In this document: in pieces, positions 1 to 7,221 of the stretch | Layout: each line of letters begins with the position of its first letter | Position numbering within the stretch: the first letter of the stretch is position 1 | The notes under the pieces: generated by a model | Database searches by the model: none | The model's input: the letters and a program-made list of their open reading frames with translations, nothing else | What the model was told of the DNA's origin: nothing | From: UBA9676 sp036005525 | GTDB lineage: Bacteria; Actinomycetota; Actinomycetes; Streptosporangiales; Streptosporangiaceae | Direction: 5' to 3' | Assembly (NCBI GenBank): GCA_036005525.1 | Contig: DASYQM010000205.1 | Span: 1 to 31,924 of the forward strand | Length of the DNA stretch: 31,924 bases | Position numbers and translations under genes: made by a program

Positions 1-479
1 GTGGCTATTTCGGCGGGCGGCTCGCCCAGGCCGGAGCGGAGGTGAGCCTCATAACGCGGGGCGCCCACCTGCAGGCCCTTCGCGAGCATGGACTGAGGGT
101 GCGCAGCGTGAAGGGCGACTTCGAGGTGCAGGCACCCGCCACCGATGACCCGGCTGAAGTCGGCCCGTGCGACTTCGTGCTGTTCTGCGTCAAGACCTTC
201 GACACCGACGCCGCCGCGGCCCGGCTGGGACCACTGGTAGATGAGGGCACGGCCGTGGTGTCGCTGCAGAACGGGGTCGAGAACGAAGAGAAGCTCGCCC
301 AGGCGGTCGGGGAAGACCACGTGATGGGCGGAGCCGCCTTCATCTTTGCTGAGATCGCCGAGACGCCACTGCCGGCCCGGCTGCTTGTTGCGGGCGAGCT
401 CGGTGCACTGCTTGGTGCGCTGATCGGTGCCATCGCGGCGCTGGCGTTCCGCCGCAGCAATCGCCGCTCACGGATCTAG
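1..479 (+). pseudogene. panE: 2-dehydropantoate 2-reductase fragment, 5' cut by window, C-terminal half missing
   Basis: Reading from base 3, the frame opens with GYFGGRLAQAGAEVSLITRG, the tail of a Rossmann nucleotide-binding motif as in the PanE/ApbA ketopantoate reductases (pantothenate pathway, NADPH-dependent). FCVKTFDT and SLQNGVENEEKL are also typical of that N-terminal domain. After GGAAFIFAEIAETP (about base 370) the match stops. The last 35 or so residues become a hydrophobic, membrane-like stretch (LLGALIGAIAALAF) followed by a basic tail, then a TAG. A normal family member has roughly 300 residues with a helical C-terminal catalytic domain carrying the key Lys; that domain is absent. 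The likely cause is a deletion that fused the gene to foreign 3' sequence. The start lies before the window. It is probably non-functional, though a small fused protein could still be made. Confidence 0.65.
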
Positions 480-486
480 TGCGCTT

Positions 487-506
487 GGCACACTCCAGTG
501 TGTTTT
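487..506 (+). terminator. Probable intrinsic terminator
   Basis: A short stem (CACAC / GTGTG around a TCCA loop) is followed immediately by TTTT, just 8 bases after the stop of the broken panE frame. The stem is short, so this is a modest candidate. Confidence 0.45.
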
Positions 507-802
507 AGCGCCTTTGCTGCCGGGTGTTGAGTATCAGGCCGCGGCCGCCGACGTGATCGCGCTCACCTCGGCGGCGTTGGGGCAGCGTGCAGCAACAGTG
601 CAGCAACCAGAACGCCTCCTGCCGACCGCTCCCAACCGTTACCGCCCTCGCCAGCTGGGGTGCATGACCCGGCCACATATGAGGACTCTTCATGGCCACC
701 GGCAGCCCCGGGTATAGCCAGGGCCGCTCGCTTGTGCTTAGTGTGGCAGGTCCGACAGGTGTCCGGTTGGGTCACCATGGGCTGTCTCAGGGGAGGACTG
801 TC
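507..802. other. Non-coding stretch with no convincing gene
   Basis: Together with the terminator before it, this makes a gene-free gap of about 320 bases ahead of the protease. Open frames exist on both strands, but none has a recognisable product, a good ribosome binding site or normal codon bias. The promoter of the protease gene must lie in its right part; no clear -35/-10 pair could be assigned. Confidence 0.5.
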
Positions 803-1735
803 ATGTTGAGACGTTTTGCCATCGTGGGCGCAATCGGCGCCTTCATCGCCGCAGTCGGACCGGCGCTGCCGGCGAGTGCGATCACCAACGGCGTCCCAGA
901 CAACGGCGCCCATCCCTACGTCGGTGAACTGATTCTTTTTCTGCCGGACGAGACCGACCCGCGATTCCCGGACCCGGGTGGATGGTTCACTTGCAGCGGC
1001 ACATTGATGAGCTCCACCATCGTGCTGACCGCCGGACACTGCACCTACGGAGTCGGCAAGAACGGCGCCTCCACGACACTGCCTTCCGGCACCGGCTCGG
1101 GCGGTAACGATGTGTGGATCAACTTCAGCGAGGCACCCGACTTCAGCATCCTGCCACCGAGCAGCGGCTTCACCACCAATGCCGCGCGATACGCTGCCTG
1201 GTCTGCGGCCCTGAACAGCTCCTCGGCCTGGCACCGCGCCACTGCCTATCCGCACCCGCAGTTCGACCCCAACGCCTTTTTCACACACGACGCAGGCGTC
1301 CTTAAGCTCTCGGCACCGGTACCGATGTCGACCTACGGTACCTTGCCAACGCTCGGCCTGCTAAACACACTGATCAAACAGAAGAACACCCAGCATTACA
1401 CCCCGGTCGGGTACGGTCTCGAGCAGTCCGGCCCCAAGACCGCCCTCGGAGGCGACACCCGTCGCAAGGCCGACGAGATGCTCGTCAACCTCAACGGCGT
1501 CTTCGGCACCGGCAAGGGAACGTCGGCCAAGTTCTCTAACAACAATGGGACCCCCCACCAGGGCGGCACATGCTTTGGCGACTCCGGAGGCCCAATCTTC
1601 CAGGCTGGCTCCACGGTCGTGGTCGCAGTAACCTCTTTCGGTATCAGTCAAACTTGCTCCGGCAGCACCGGCGGCTACCGCATGGACCAGCAAGACGACC
1701 TCAACTTCCTCGCGTCGTTCGGGATCACGCCCTAA
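803..1735 (+). CDS. Secreted trypsin-like serine protease (S1 family)
   Basis: This predicted extracellular serine endopeptidase has 310 residues. The ATG at 803 is chosen because GGGAGGA lies 5 bases upstream and the product then begins with a classic signal peptide: MLRR, a hydrophobic core to about residue 20, and a probable signal peptidase cut after PASA (residue 26). The catalytic triad is visible: His79 in TAGHC, Asp163 in HDAGVLKL and Ser261 in GDSGGP. Cys64 and Cys80 would form the disulfide that brackets the histidine. Mature protein begins near ITNGVPDNG, resembling the start of actinobacterial trypsin-like enzymes, with little or no propeptide. It stands alone with a strong terminator behind it. 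Substrate cannot be told from sequence. Confidence 0.9.
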   Translation: MLRRFAIVGAIGAFIAAVGPALPASAITNGVPDNGAHPYVGELILFLPDETDPRFPDPGGWFTCSGTLMSSTIVLTAGHCTYGVGKNGASTTLPSGTGSGGNDVWINFSEAPDFSILPPSSGFTTNAARYAAWSAALNSSSAWHRATAYPHPQFDPNAFFTHDAGVLKLSAPVPMSTYGTLPTLGLLNTLIKQKNTQHYTPVGYGLEQSGPKTALGGDTRRKADEMLVNLNGVFGTGKGTSAKFSNNNGTPHQGGTCFGDSGGPIFQAGSTVVVAVTSFGISQTCSGSTGGYRMDQQDDLNFLASFGITP

Positions 1736-1753
1736 TCGGAGTTCGCGAGACCC

Positions 1754-1781
1754 GCTTCCGGCGCTACATGGCGCCGGAAGC
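1754..1781 (+). terminator. Intrinsic terminator after the protease gene
   Basis: There is a perfect 11-bp stem (GCTTCCGGCGC with GCGCCGGAAGC) around a 6-base loop, 18 bases past the protease stop codon, followed by a pyrimidine-rich stretch TGCTCTTTC. Confidence 0.75.
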
Positions 1782-1984
1782 TGCTCTTTCACCACCCTGC
1801 GCGGAGACAGTATTCAGAGGCGCGCCTAGGAGCAATCCACCAGCAGATCCAGAAGCTGCAGCCATTTCTTCTCGCTAGCCTATTGGGATGCCCTCGACCG
1901 CTTCGGATCTTGACACCCGAATTTAGACGAAGGATACCGGGCGATACCACAGCGGGACGCTGGTCAGCGACGAGGGGGTCACGG

Positions 1985-2755
1985 ATGAGCGTGGACAGCA
2001 TGACGGGGAAGGTGGTGCTGGTCACCGGCGCGGGCCAGGCCTGTGGCCGCGTAATCGCCGAAGACTTTGCTCACAGAGGTGCTTCGGTGGTGGTCAATGA
2101 CATCGACGGCCACGCGGGGGAGGAGACGGTTCGGCGGATTCATGCCGCTGGCGGCGTCGCAACATTTGTCAGGGCTGATGTCTCGGTCGAGGCTGAAGTG
2201 GCGGCGCTGGTCGAGGCCGCGGTGGGCGCCTACGGCCGTCTCGACGTGGCTGTCAACAACGCCGGCACCGAGGTTCCGGTCGCCATCGCCGACAGCGACA
2301 GCGCCGACTTCGCCACGGTGTTCGCCGCCAACCTGGAAGGCGTGCGCGCCTGTATGAAGCATGAGATCCGCGCCATGAGGGCCTCGGGCGGCGGAGCGAT
2401 CGTCAACATGTCGTCGGTGACCAGCGACCTGACCGCGGTGCCGTTGAACGGTCTCTACGCCGCGACCAAAGGGGGTGTTGACGCTCTGACCAAGACGGCC
2501 GCCATCGAGGTCGCGAAGGAAGGGATCAGTATCAATGCCCTCGCCTTCCTCGCCGCCGAGGTCGACAACGGCATGTTCCAGCGCTTCCTCGCCTCGACCG
2601 GGTTGCCCCAAGAACAGGTTCTGTCGGCCATCCCCATCGGACGGCTGCTCAGCGCAACGGAGCTGTGCGCCGCGGTGCGCTACCTGAGCTCGGACGAGGC
2701 CCGCTTCGCCGTTGGCACCACCCTGATCCTCGACGGTGGTTTCACGGCCATGTAG
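1985..2755 (+). CDS. Short-chain dehydrogenase/reductase (SDR)
   Basis: A 256-residue classical SDR, an NAD(P)-dependent oxidoreductase of unknown substrate. The cofactor motif is TGAGQACGR (residues 14-22), slightly off the usual TGxxxGIG because Cys replaces the Ile. NNAG is at 91-94, the catalytic Ser is in NMSS (about residue 144), and YAATK supplies Tyr158 and Lys162. The Asp39 region (VVNDID) after strand 2 suggests NAD(H) rather than NADP(H). The C-terminus DGGFTAM is typical of the family. The ATG at 1985 has GAGGGGG about 8 bases upstream; an in-frame extension to 1883 has no ribosome site and no family-like sequence. It is not clearly in an operon with its neighbours. Confidence 0.88.
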   Translation: MSVDSMTGKVVLVTGAGQACGRVIAEDFAHRGASVVVNDIDGHAGEETVRRIHAAGGVATFVRADVSVEAEVAALVEAAVGAYGRLDVAVNNAGTEVPVAIADSDSADFATVFAANLEGVRACMKHEIRAMRASGGGAIVNMSSVTSDLTAVPLNGLYAATKGGVDALTKTAAIEVAKEGISINALAFLAAEVDNGMFQRFLASTGLPQEQVLSAIPIGRLLSATELCAAVRYLSSDEARFAVGTTLILDGGFTAM

Positions 2756-2977
2756 GGGCAGCGTTTCGACCGAGGCCGTCGCTGTCAATCGGCCGCCTGC
2801 CGCGGATCACTCGCCAATGGCAGGGCCTGCGCCAGCGCCGCCTGGAGCTGGACGGCTTGTGAACTGCGTGGACGCAGCGGACCCGGACGCGGGTGAGCCG
2901 ACCGGGCGGGCAGGTCGTTCCCGGGGCGATGCGGGTACGCTTTCCATACGCCACGGTCGTAGGGGGAGGCGCCGGGG

Positions 2978-3556
2978 ATGTCAGGGCCGGGGGAGGAGAT
3001 CACAGCAGGCGCCGGTGGCCACGGCCGCATGCGGGCGTCGCACGCCGACCGCGAGCATGTGATCGGGGTGCTCAAGGTCGCGTTCGTGCAAGGGCGGCTG
3101 GAGCAGGACGAGTTCGACCTGCGGGTGGGCCAGACGTTCGCGGCGCGGACCTATGAGGAGCTGGCCGCTGTCACCGCTGATCTGCCCGCCGGGCTGGCCG
3201 CAGCCCAGCCGCCTCAGCTCGCCCGGGCGCCGGGCGAGGGGCGCGTTCTGCGGCCCGCCATCGTGATCACGGTGGCAACCGCAACTGTGCTTTATACAGC
3301 CATGTGGCCGGTGGCGCTCGCCTTGCCCAAGAGCGGGCTGGATCATGATCCCCATGCGGGAATCGCGCTGGCCGGGACGGCCACCTACGTCTACTTCCTC
3401 GTTTTGCTGGGAGCTCTAGTACAGATCCTCACCGACTGGCTGGACACGCGTTCCGCTAGACAGCCACCACGGCGGCCAACATCTGGCGCGGCCGGTCAGG
3501 CATCCCCGCGCCTGCCATCGGCCAGGCGGGGCGGGCAGCTTCCGCCTGCCGGTTGA
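2978..3556 (+). CDS. DUF1707 (SHOCT-like) membrane protein
   Basis: A 192-residue protein with an N-terminal DUF1707 domain (about residues 18-70: MRASHADREHVIGVLKVAF, then GRLEQDEFDLRVG and ARTYEELAAVTADLP). This small actinobacterial domain usually precedes membrane segments and has no proven biochemical role. Two hydrophobic spans follow (about residues 93-113 and 127-150), then a Pro/Arg-rich cytoplasmic tail. GGGGGAGG lies about 8 bases before the ATG. It is a paralogue of the gene at 4346-4759: both share the DADRE-HVI/QVI core and the GRL..DE pattern. It converges with the DUF2007 gene only 5 bases away. Confidence 0.85.
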   Translation: MSGPGEEITAGAGGHGRMRASHADREHVIGVLKVAFVQGRLEQDEFDLRVGQTFAARTYEELAAVTADLPAGLAAAQPPQLARAPGEGRVLRPAIVITVATATVLYTAMWPVALALPKSGLDHDPHAGIALAGTATYVYFLVLLGALVQILTDWLDTRSARQPPRRPTSGAAGQASPRLPSARRGGQLPPAG

Positions 3557-3561
3557 CCGGC

Positions 3562-3786
3562 CTACGAGGGGGTGTCATCGGCGGCGGCTATCAGCTCACG
3601 GGCCGAGGCTTCATCGGAGGGGGCGACCAGCACGCGAACACCCTGCAATTGCAGTTGCGGCTCCTGTCCCCCGGCATCGTCCGCCGCCACGGCCGCTCTC
3701 AAGCCGTGACTGCGCAGCATGCCGACGATCAGTTCCGCCTCGGTGCGGCTGGCAACGACCGCCACAGATACAGTCGCACCGTCCAC
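3562..3786 (-). CDS. DUF2007-type putative signal-transducing protein
   Basis: A 74-residue cytoplasmic protein starting with GTG at 3786, preceded by GAGGAG about 8 bases upstream. The pattern VAVVASRTEAELIVGMLRSHG, then VRVLVAPSDEASARELI, matches the short DUF2007 family (a small alpha-beta domain resembling PII-like signalling folds, function unproven). It lies between two DUF1707 genes but on the opposite strand. The order of strands and helices is intact, so the gene looks functional. Its true role is unknown. Confidence 0.75.
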   Translation of the reverse strand: MDGATVSVAVVASRTEAELIVGMLRSHGLRAAVAADDAGGQEPQLQLQGVRVLVAPSDEASARELIAAADDTPS

Positions 3787-4026
3787 GATCTCAACTCCTC
3801 TGCTCTTGCGTACTGCCCCCGCAGGGCGCTACTGGCATCATGGTCACGCCTCGGGCGGCCCGCTGCATCCATGAAGCCCGGGCCTGGCCCAGTCGGCGGC
3901 TCCAGCCGCCACCCACGGGTGCCGCTTACCCCGGATGCAGAGACTCGTGCCCGCAAGGACAGTCATCGATGGTGCATCACGGCCAGCCACTCACACGCTG
4001 ACCAGCAATCGCCCCCATTCACGAAG

Positions 4027-4255
4027 TCTACCGACTTCGCCCGCCTGCGGGCACTCGTGCCGACCGACCTGAAGCGGCCGTGCCGAGCTGTCCGGGCTGG
4101 ACCGTCGCCGACCTGGCCCGCCACGTCCGCCAACCGCCGTGCTGCGCTGGGTGTGGAACCGGGAGGGCGCCCTCGAGCCGAGCGGCGTAACCGTCGAGGG
4201 CACCCCCGAGGCGATCGAGGAACTGCGGCGCTGCATCGTTACCGCAACGCAGTGA
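4027..4255 (+). pseudogene. Decayed DinB/mycothiol maleylpyruvate isomerase-family gene
   Basis: Pieces of one protein family are spread over three reading frames. Frame 1 carries STDFARLRALVPTDL (4027-4071). Frame 3 then carries AAVPSCPGWTVADLARHV (from about 4074), the hallmark N-terminal motif of mycothiol-dependent maleylpyruvate isomerase/DinB-like proteins. Frame 2 carries VLRWVWNREG through GVTVEGTPEAIEELRRCI and ends in TATQ-stop at 4253-4255, which resembles the C-terminal SCP2-like domain. The metal-binding middle of the protein (about 100 or more residues) is deleted. Two frame changes and the internal deletion make this a clear pseudogene. No ribosome site or intact start was found in the 240 bases before it, which hold nothing else recognisable. 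Confidence 0.7.
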
Positions 4256-4345
4256 GGTAGCCAGTCGGCGATGGAGGTCCGAGGATGACCGCCAGGAAGC
4301 AACCGAGTTAGGCTTTCCCTGGCATTGTGCTGGTGGGAGGCGCCG

Positions 4346-4759
4346 ATGACGACAGGTCCATGGGACCGGAAGGTAGTGGGCGCGAGGGGCGGCGGCCACC
4401 TCCGGGCATCGGACGCCGACCGCGAGCAGGTGATCGACACCCTCAAGGACGCGTTCGTGCAGGGCCGGCTGACCATGGACGAACTCGGCATGCGAACGGG
4501 CCAGGCACTCGCGTCGCGCACCTACGCGGAGCTGACCGCCATCACCGCCGACATCCCCGCCCGGCCGATCGAAGTCCCGCTGCCGATGCCTGCGCGGATA
4601 CCCGCCCGGAGGCCGATCAACAAGAAGGCGGTCGCGTGTGCCACATGCATGATCATTCTGCCGCCGGCGCTCGGGGCTGCTTTCCTCACCTTTTATGGCG
4701 GATTCATCATCCTGTTCGTGTTCGCCTTCGCCGGGCTCGTGGTGGCAAGCGGACCCTGA
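4346..4759 (+). CDS. DUF1707 (SHOCT-like) membrane protein
   Basis: A 137-residue protein. The ATG at 4346 is preceded by GGGAGG at a 5-base distance and was preferred over an upstream GTG at 4325 in the same frame. The DUF1707 domain covers about residues 16-70 (LRASDADREQVIDTLKDAF, GRLTMDELGMRTGQ, SRTYAELTAITADIP). Two closely spaced hydrophobic spans follow (about 91-110 and 112-135), ending the protein almost at the membrane. It is a shorter paralogue of the protein at 2978-3556, which has a long tail after its second span. Function unknown. Confidence 0.85.
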   Translation: MTTGPWDRKVVGARGGGHLRASDADREQVIDTLKDAFVQGRLTMDELGMRTGQALASRTYAELTAITADIPARPIEVPLPMPARIPARRPINKKAVACATCMIILPPALGAAFLTFYGGFIILFVFAFAGLVVASGP

Positions 4760-4787
4760 TCGTAGAGGCATGGTCCAGGCAGGAGCA

Positions 4788-4810
4788 TCCGCCGCATGGA
4801 TGACGGCGGA
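4788..4810. terminator. Hairpin between convergent genes
   Basis: A 7-bp perfect stem (TCCGCCG with CGGCGGA, 9-base loop) lies in the 64-base gap between the convergent DUF1707 and LapA-domain genes, so it could serve both strands. There is no T-tract, so it is a weak call. Confidence 0.4.
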
Positions 4811-4823
4811 CAGCGGCCTGCTG

Positions 4824-5234
4824 TCAGGGCTGGCCCGCTGCCTCCGATGACGGCTTCTCGACCGTGGTCGCCGGCGTTCTGGCCGCGTCTTTGGCGGCGG
4901 CATGGGATTGACGGCGCGACGCCATCCGCAGCTGCATGATTCGCGCGGCCGTCGGTATCAGCACCAGCAGCACGCCCAAGATCGCCGCGAAGAGCAGCGC
5001 GACGCCCAATGGCGATTGGACGTGCGCGCCGAAGTAGGCGATATCGACCTTGTGCCCATTCTCCAGGATGAAGATCAGAAGCAGAAGCAATATCAGAGCG
5101 AAAAGCGCGGCGGCCACCCACACTCCACCGATGCGTGTCCGCTTCACCCCCCGCCGGGACGGCTTGCCGCCAGCTGGCTGGCTCGGAGGCGCAGCGCCGG
5201 AGCCGGTGTCCTCGCCATGGGTGGGCGCTGTCAT
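4824..5234 (-). CDS. LapA-domain (DUF1049) membrane protein
   Basis: A 136-residue protein with a Pro/Gly-rich cytoplasmic N-terminus. A first membrane span lies at about residues 38-57 (VWVAAALFALILLLLLIFIL). The family motif ENGHKVDIAYFGAHVQSPLGVALL follows, then a second span to about residue 95 and a basic helix RIMQLRMASRRQ. This is the layout of the LapA/DUF1049 domain, named from a proteobacterial lipopolysaccharide assembly factor; in actinobacteria, which lack LPS, its role is unknown. Start ATG at 5234 has only a weak ribosome site (AAGGA about 11 bases upstream). It is divergent from the Nudix gene. Confidence 0.8.
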   Translation of the reverse strand: MTAPTHGEDTGSGAAPPSQPAGGKPSRRGVKRTRIGGVWVAAALFALILLLLLIFILENGHKVDIAYFGAHVQSPLGVALLFAAILGVLLVLIPTAARIMQLRMASRRQSHAAAKDAARTPATTVEKPSSEAAGQP

Positions 5235-5415
5235 CGAGGATCACATCCTTCCCCTGCCCGTGCGTCCCACGTGGATCTTTCCCGCGCAGGTCTCGCTGAA
5301 TCGTTCGTGATCTTAGCTGGCGCACGAGGTCCTGGTCAGCCGGGTCGTCGCCCGGTCCTTCACCCGCCGCAGCTGAGCCCGCGGGCGCGATAGCCCAGTC
5401 AGTGCCAGCTAGGCT

Positions 5416-5877
5416 GTGCCCGTGATGGGCAGGCTCCCGGTGCGCCGAGCCGCCAGGGTGGTCCTCCTGGATCCCGATGATCGTGTGCTGCTGATGCGCT
5501 ACGACGACGGCCCGCCCAACGGCAGCCATTGGTCCACCCCCGGCGGAGGCCTGGATACGGGCGAGGACTATCAGGCAGCCGCTGCTCGTGAGCTGGCAGA
5601 AGAGACCGGGTGGAGCGACGTGGTTCTCCTCGGCGAGGTACAGCGGCGCAGTTTCGACATGGATTACGGCGGGCAGCTGGTACGCCAGCGTGAGCGCCTC
5701 TACCTGGCGCGGACGGACCAGCCCTGCCGCGTGATCCGCGGTGTCGAGGCGATGCACGCCTCCGACGGCATTGCCGCCTGGCGCTGGTGGACGCTGGCCG
5801 AGCTCGATTCAACGGCGGAGGTGGTGTGGCCTTCGGGGCTGGCCGACCTGATCAGGGAGCGCACCGGCGCAGCGTAG
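5416..5877 (+). CDS. Nudix hydrolase
   Basis: A 153-residue Nudix hydrolase, which would cleave nucleoside diphosphate-linked compounds using Mg2+. The complete Nudix box GX5EX7REUXEEXGU is present: G-GLDTG-E-DYQAAAA-RELAEETGW (about residues 44-67). The leading part (RAARVVLLDPDDRVLLMR, then WSTPGGGLD) is the usual first strands of the fold. The GTG at 5416 and an ATG at 5425 are both possible starts; AGGCT/AGCTAGG lies close to the first and suits a start a few codons later, so the N-terminus is uncertain by three residues. Divergent from the LapA-domain gene. Substrate not predictable. Confidence 0.88.
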   Translation: MPVMGRLPVRRAARVVLLDPDDRVLLMRYDDGPPNGSHWSTPGGGLDTGEDYQAAAARELAEETGWSDVVLLGEVQRRSFDMDYGGQLVRQRERLYLARTDQPCRVIRGVEAMHASDGIAAWRWWTLAELDSTAEVVWPSGLADLIRERTGAA

Positions 5878-5891
5878 GCGGGAATCGGCGA

Positions 5892-5912
5892 AGCCGGGCC
5901 GGCCACCCGGCT
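5892..5912 (+). terminator. Possible terminator after the Nudix gene
   Basis: A 7-bp stem AGCCGGG / CCCGGCT with a 7-base loop lies 15 bases past the Nudix stop. There is no T-run. Confidence 0.35.
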
Positions 5913-6043
5913 CAGTATCATGGAGAGCGCTGGCCGTGGCGGCGACGCCCCCGATAAGAGATCACTTAATCGGCGGTCGCCGTCTTGGGTAGCACCAATT
6001 ACAGTCAGCCTCGGACAGTTGTCCCGGCCGGAGGTGCCTGAAG

Positions 6044-6307
6044 ATGAGTCGCGAGCCGGATGAGGCGCTCGACGTGCTTCGCGGGGTGTGGAGCGCGCGC
6101 GGTCAGACCGCCGCGGACCTCGACGAGGCCACCGGCGCCGGGAGGGCCTGCAAGCGGATGGCCAACGTCGGCTTCCATGACATGGCCGAGGACGACGGTA
6201 ACCTGCGCGCCGCCTGGCGGGACCGTCTCCAGCGCGAAGGCAAGCTGAACCCCGAGGGCGGCAGCGTCGCCGACCTGATCCTCGGGTCGGCGAAGCCCCG
6301 CCCATAA
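6044..6307 (+). CDS. Unrecognised 87-residue protein heading the coxDE operon
   Basis: The product is soluble, highly charged and has no recognised domain. It begins MSREPDEALDVLRGVWSARG and contains short, probably helical segments (DLDEATGAGRACKRMANVGF, then AAWRDRLQREGKL). GGAGG lies about 12 bases before the ATG. Its TAA stop overlaps the ATG of coxD by one base (TAATG), which indicates translational coupling, so it is the first gene of the 6.0-9.1 kb operon. That position suggests a role in maturation or regulation of CO dehydrogenase, but this rests on context only. Confidence 0.75.
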   Translation: MSREPDEALDVLRGVWSARGQTAADLDEATGAGRACKRMANVGFHDMAEDDGNLRAAWRDRLQREGKLNPEGGSVADLILGSAKPRP

Positions 6308-7221
6308 TGCAGATGCCGCCGCGAAACGAGCCTGCGCCCGGGCCGCCGGCAGACGTTGGCCAGCTGACGGACCTGCTGCGCCGGGGGGGCTACCTGGCCG
6401 ACCGCGGCCTGGCCACGGCGCTGTTCGTGGCGATGTCCCTGCAGCGCCCGATCCTGCTGGAAGGCGAGGTGGGAGTTGGCAAGACCGAGGTCGCCAAGGT
6501 GCTCGCCGCGGTCTTCGGGCGCAAGCTGATCCGGCTGCAGTGCTACGAGGGGATCGACACCAACCAGGCCCTGTACGAATGGGACTACACCCGGCAGATG
6601 CTGCAGATCAGGGCCCTGTCCGAGCACCAGGTGCTGGGGGAGGAGGCGGTCGACAAGCTGTTCGGTCCCAAGTTCCTCCTGGAGCGGCCGCTGCTGGAAG
6701 CGGTCCGCTCAGGCGACCGGTCGGTGCTGCTGATCGACGAGGTCGACCGCGCCGACGACGAGTTCGAGGCGTTCCTGCTTGAGGTGCTCTCCGACTTCCA
6801 GATCAGCATCCCCGAGATCGGCACCGTCAAGGCCGACAGTGCCCCGCTGGTCGTGCTCACCTCCAACCGCACCCGCGAACTGCATGACGCGCTGAAGCGG
6901 CGCTGTCTCTACCACTGGATCGGCTACCCGCCCGCTGACCGTGAGGTGGAGATCGTCCTCATCAAGGAGCCGGGCGTATCCGAGGCTCTGGCCCGCAAGG
7001 TCGTCGCCGCCGTCAACCGGCTGCGTGAGCTCGATCTCGCCAAACCGCCCGGCGTCGCCGAGACGATCGACTGGGCACGCACGGTGGGCCTGCTCGGCGG
7101 GGCGGAAGCGACCGGCCTGGACGCGCAGATGGCGCAGGACACCCTCGGCGCCGTCGTGAAGGAACGCGACGACCTCGACGTGGTGCGGGACAACCTGGAG
7201 GAGATCACGTCCGGTGCGTAG
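6307..7221 (+). CDS. coxD: CoxD-type MoxR AAA+ ATPase (copy 1)
   Basis: A 304-residue cytoplasmic AAA+ ATPase of the MoxR class, the type that in carboxidotrophs works with CoxE in building the Cu-S-Mo centre of CO dehydrogenase. Walker A is GEVGVGKT (53-60), Walker B is VLLIDEVDRAD (140-150), sensor 1 lies in VVLTSNRTR and the arginine-finger region in ALKRRCLYHW. The segment RLQCYEGIDTNQALYEWDY is characteristic of the CoxD/MoxR branch. The start overlaps the upstream 87-residue gene by one base, and its stop overlaps coxE by 8 bases. It is clearly paralogous to the ATPase at 21938-22852, but differs through the middle (for example in the insertion after the arm YTRQMLQIRALSEHQ), so it is not a recent duplicate. 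Confidence 0.9.
   Translation: MQMPPRNEPAPGPPADVGQLTDLLRRGGYLADRGLATALFVAMSLQRPILLEGEVGVGKTEVAKVLAAVFGRKLIRLQCYEGIDTNQALYEWDYTRQMLQIRALSEHQVLGEEAVDKLFGPKFLLERPLLEAVRSGDRSVLLIDEVDRADDEFEAFLLEVLSDFQISIPEIGTVKADSAPLVVLTSNRTRELHDALKRRCLYHWIGYPPADREVEIVLIKEPGVSEALARKVVAAVNRLRELDLAKPPGVAETIDWARTVGLLGGAEATGLDAQMAQDTLGAVVKERDDLDVVRDNLEEITSGA

Noticed and set aside
563..1288. Long open frame on the minus strand across the start of the protease gene
   Set aside because: It overlaps a gene with a signal peptide and full catalytic triad, has no recognisable domain and reads like the antisense of GC-rich coding DNA.
4028..4903. Long minus-strand open frame over the pseudogene and the second DUF1707 gene
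   Set aside because: Arg/Pro/His-rich composition without domains, and it runs through a well-supported plus-strand gene.
6307..7221. Reading coxD copy 1 as a methanol dehydrogenase or gas vesicle type MoxR gene
   Set aside because: The CoxE-type VWA partner overlaps it, form I cox genes are nearby and the second copy is embedded in set 2, so CoxD is the better name.
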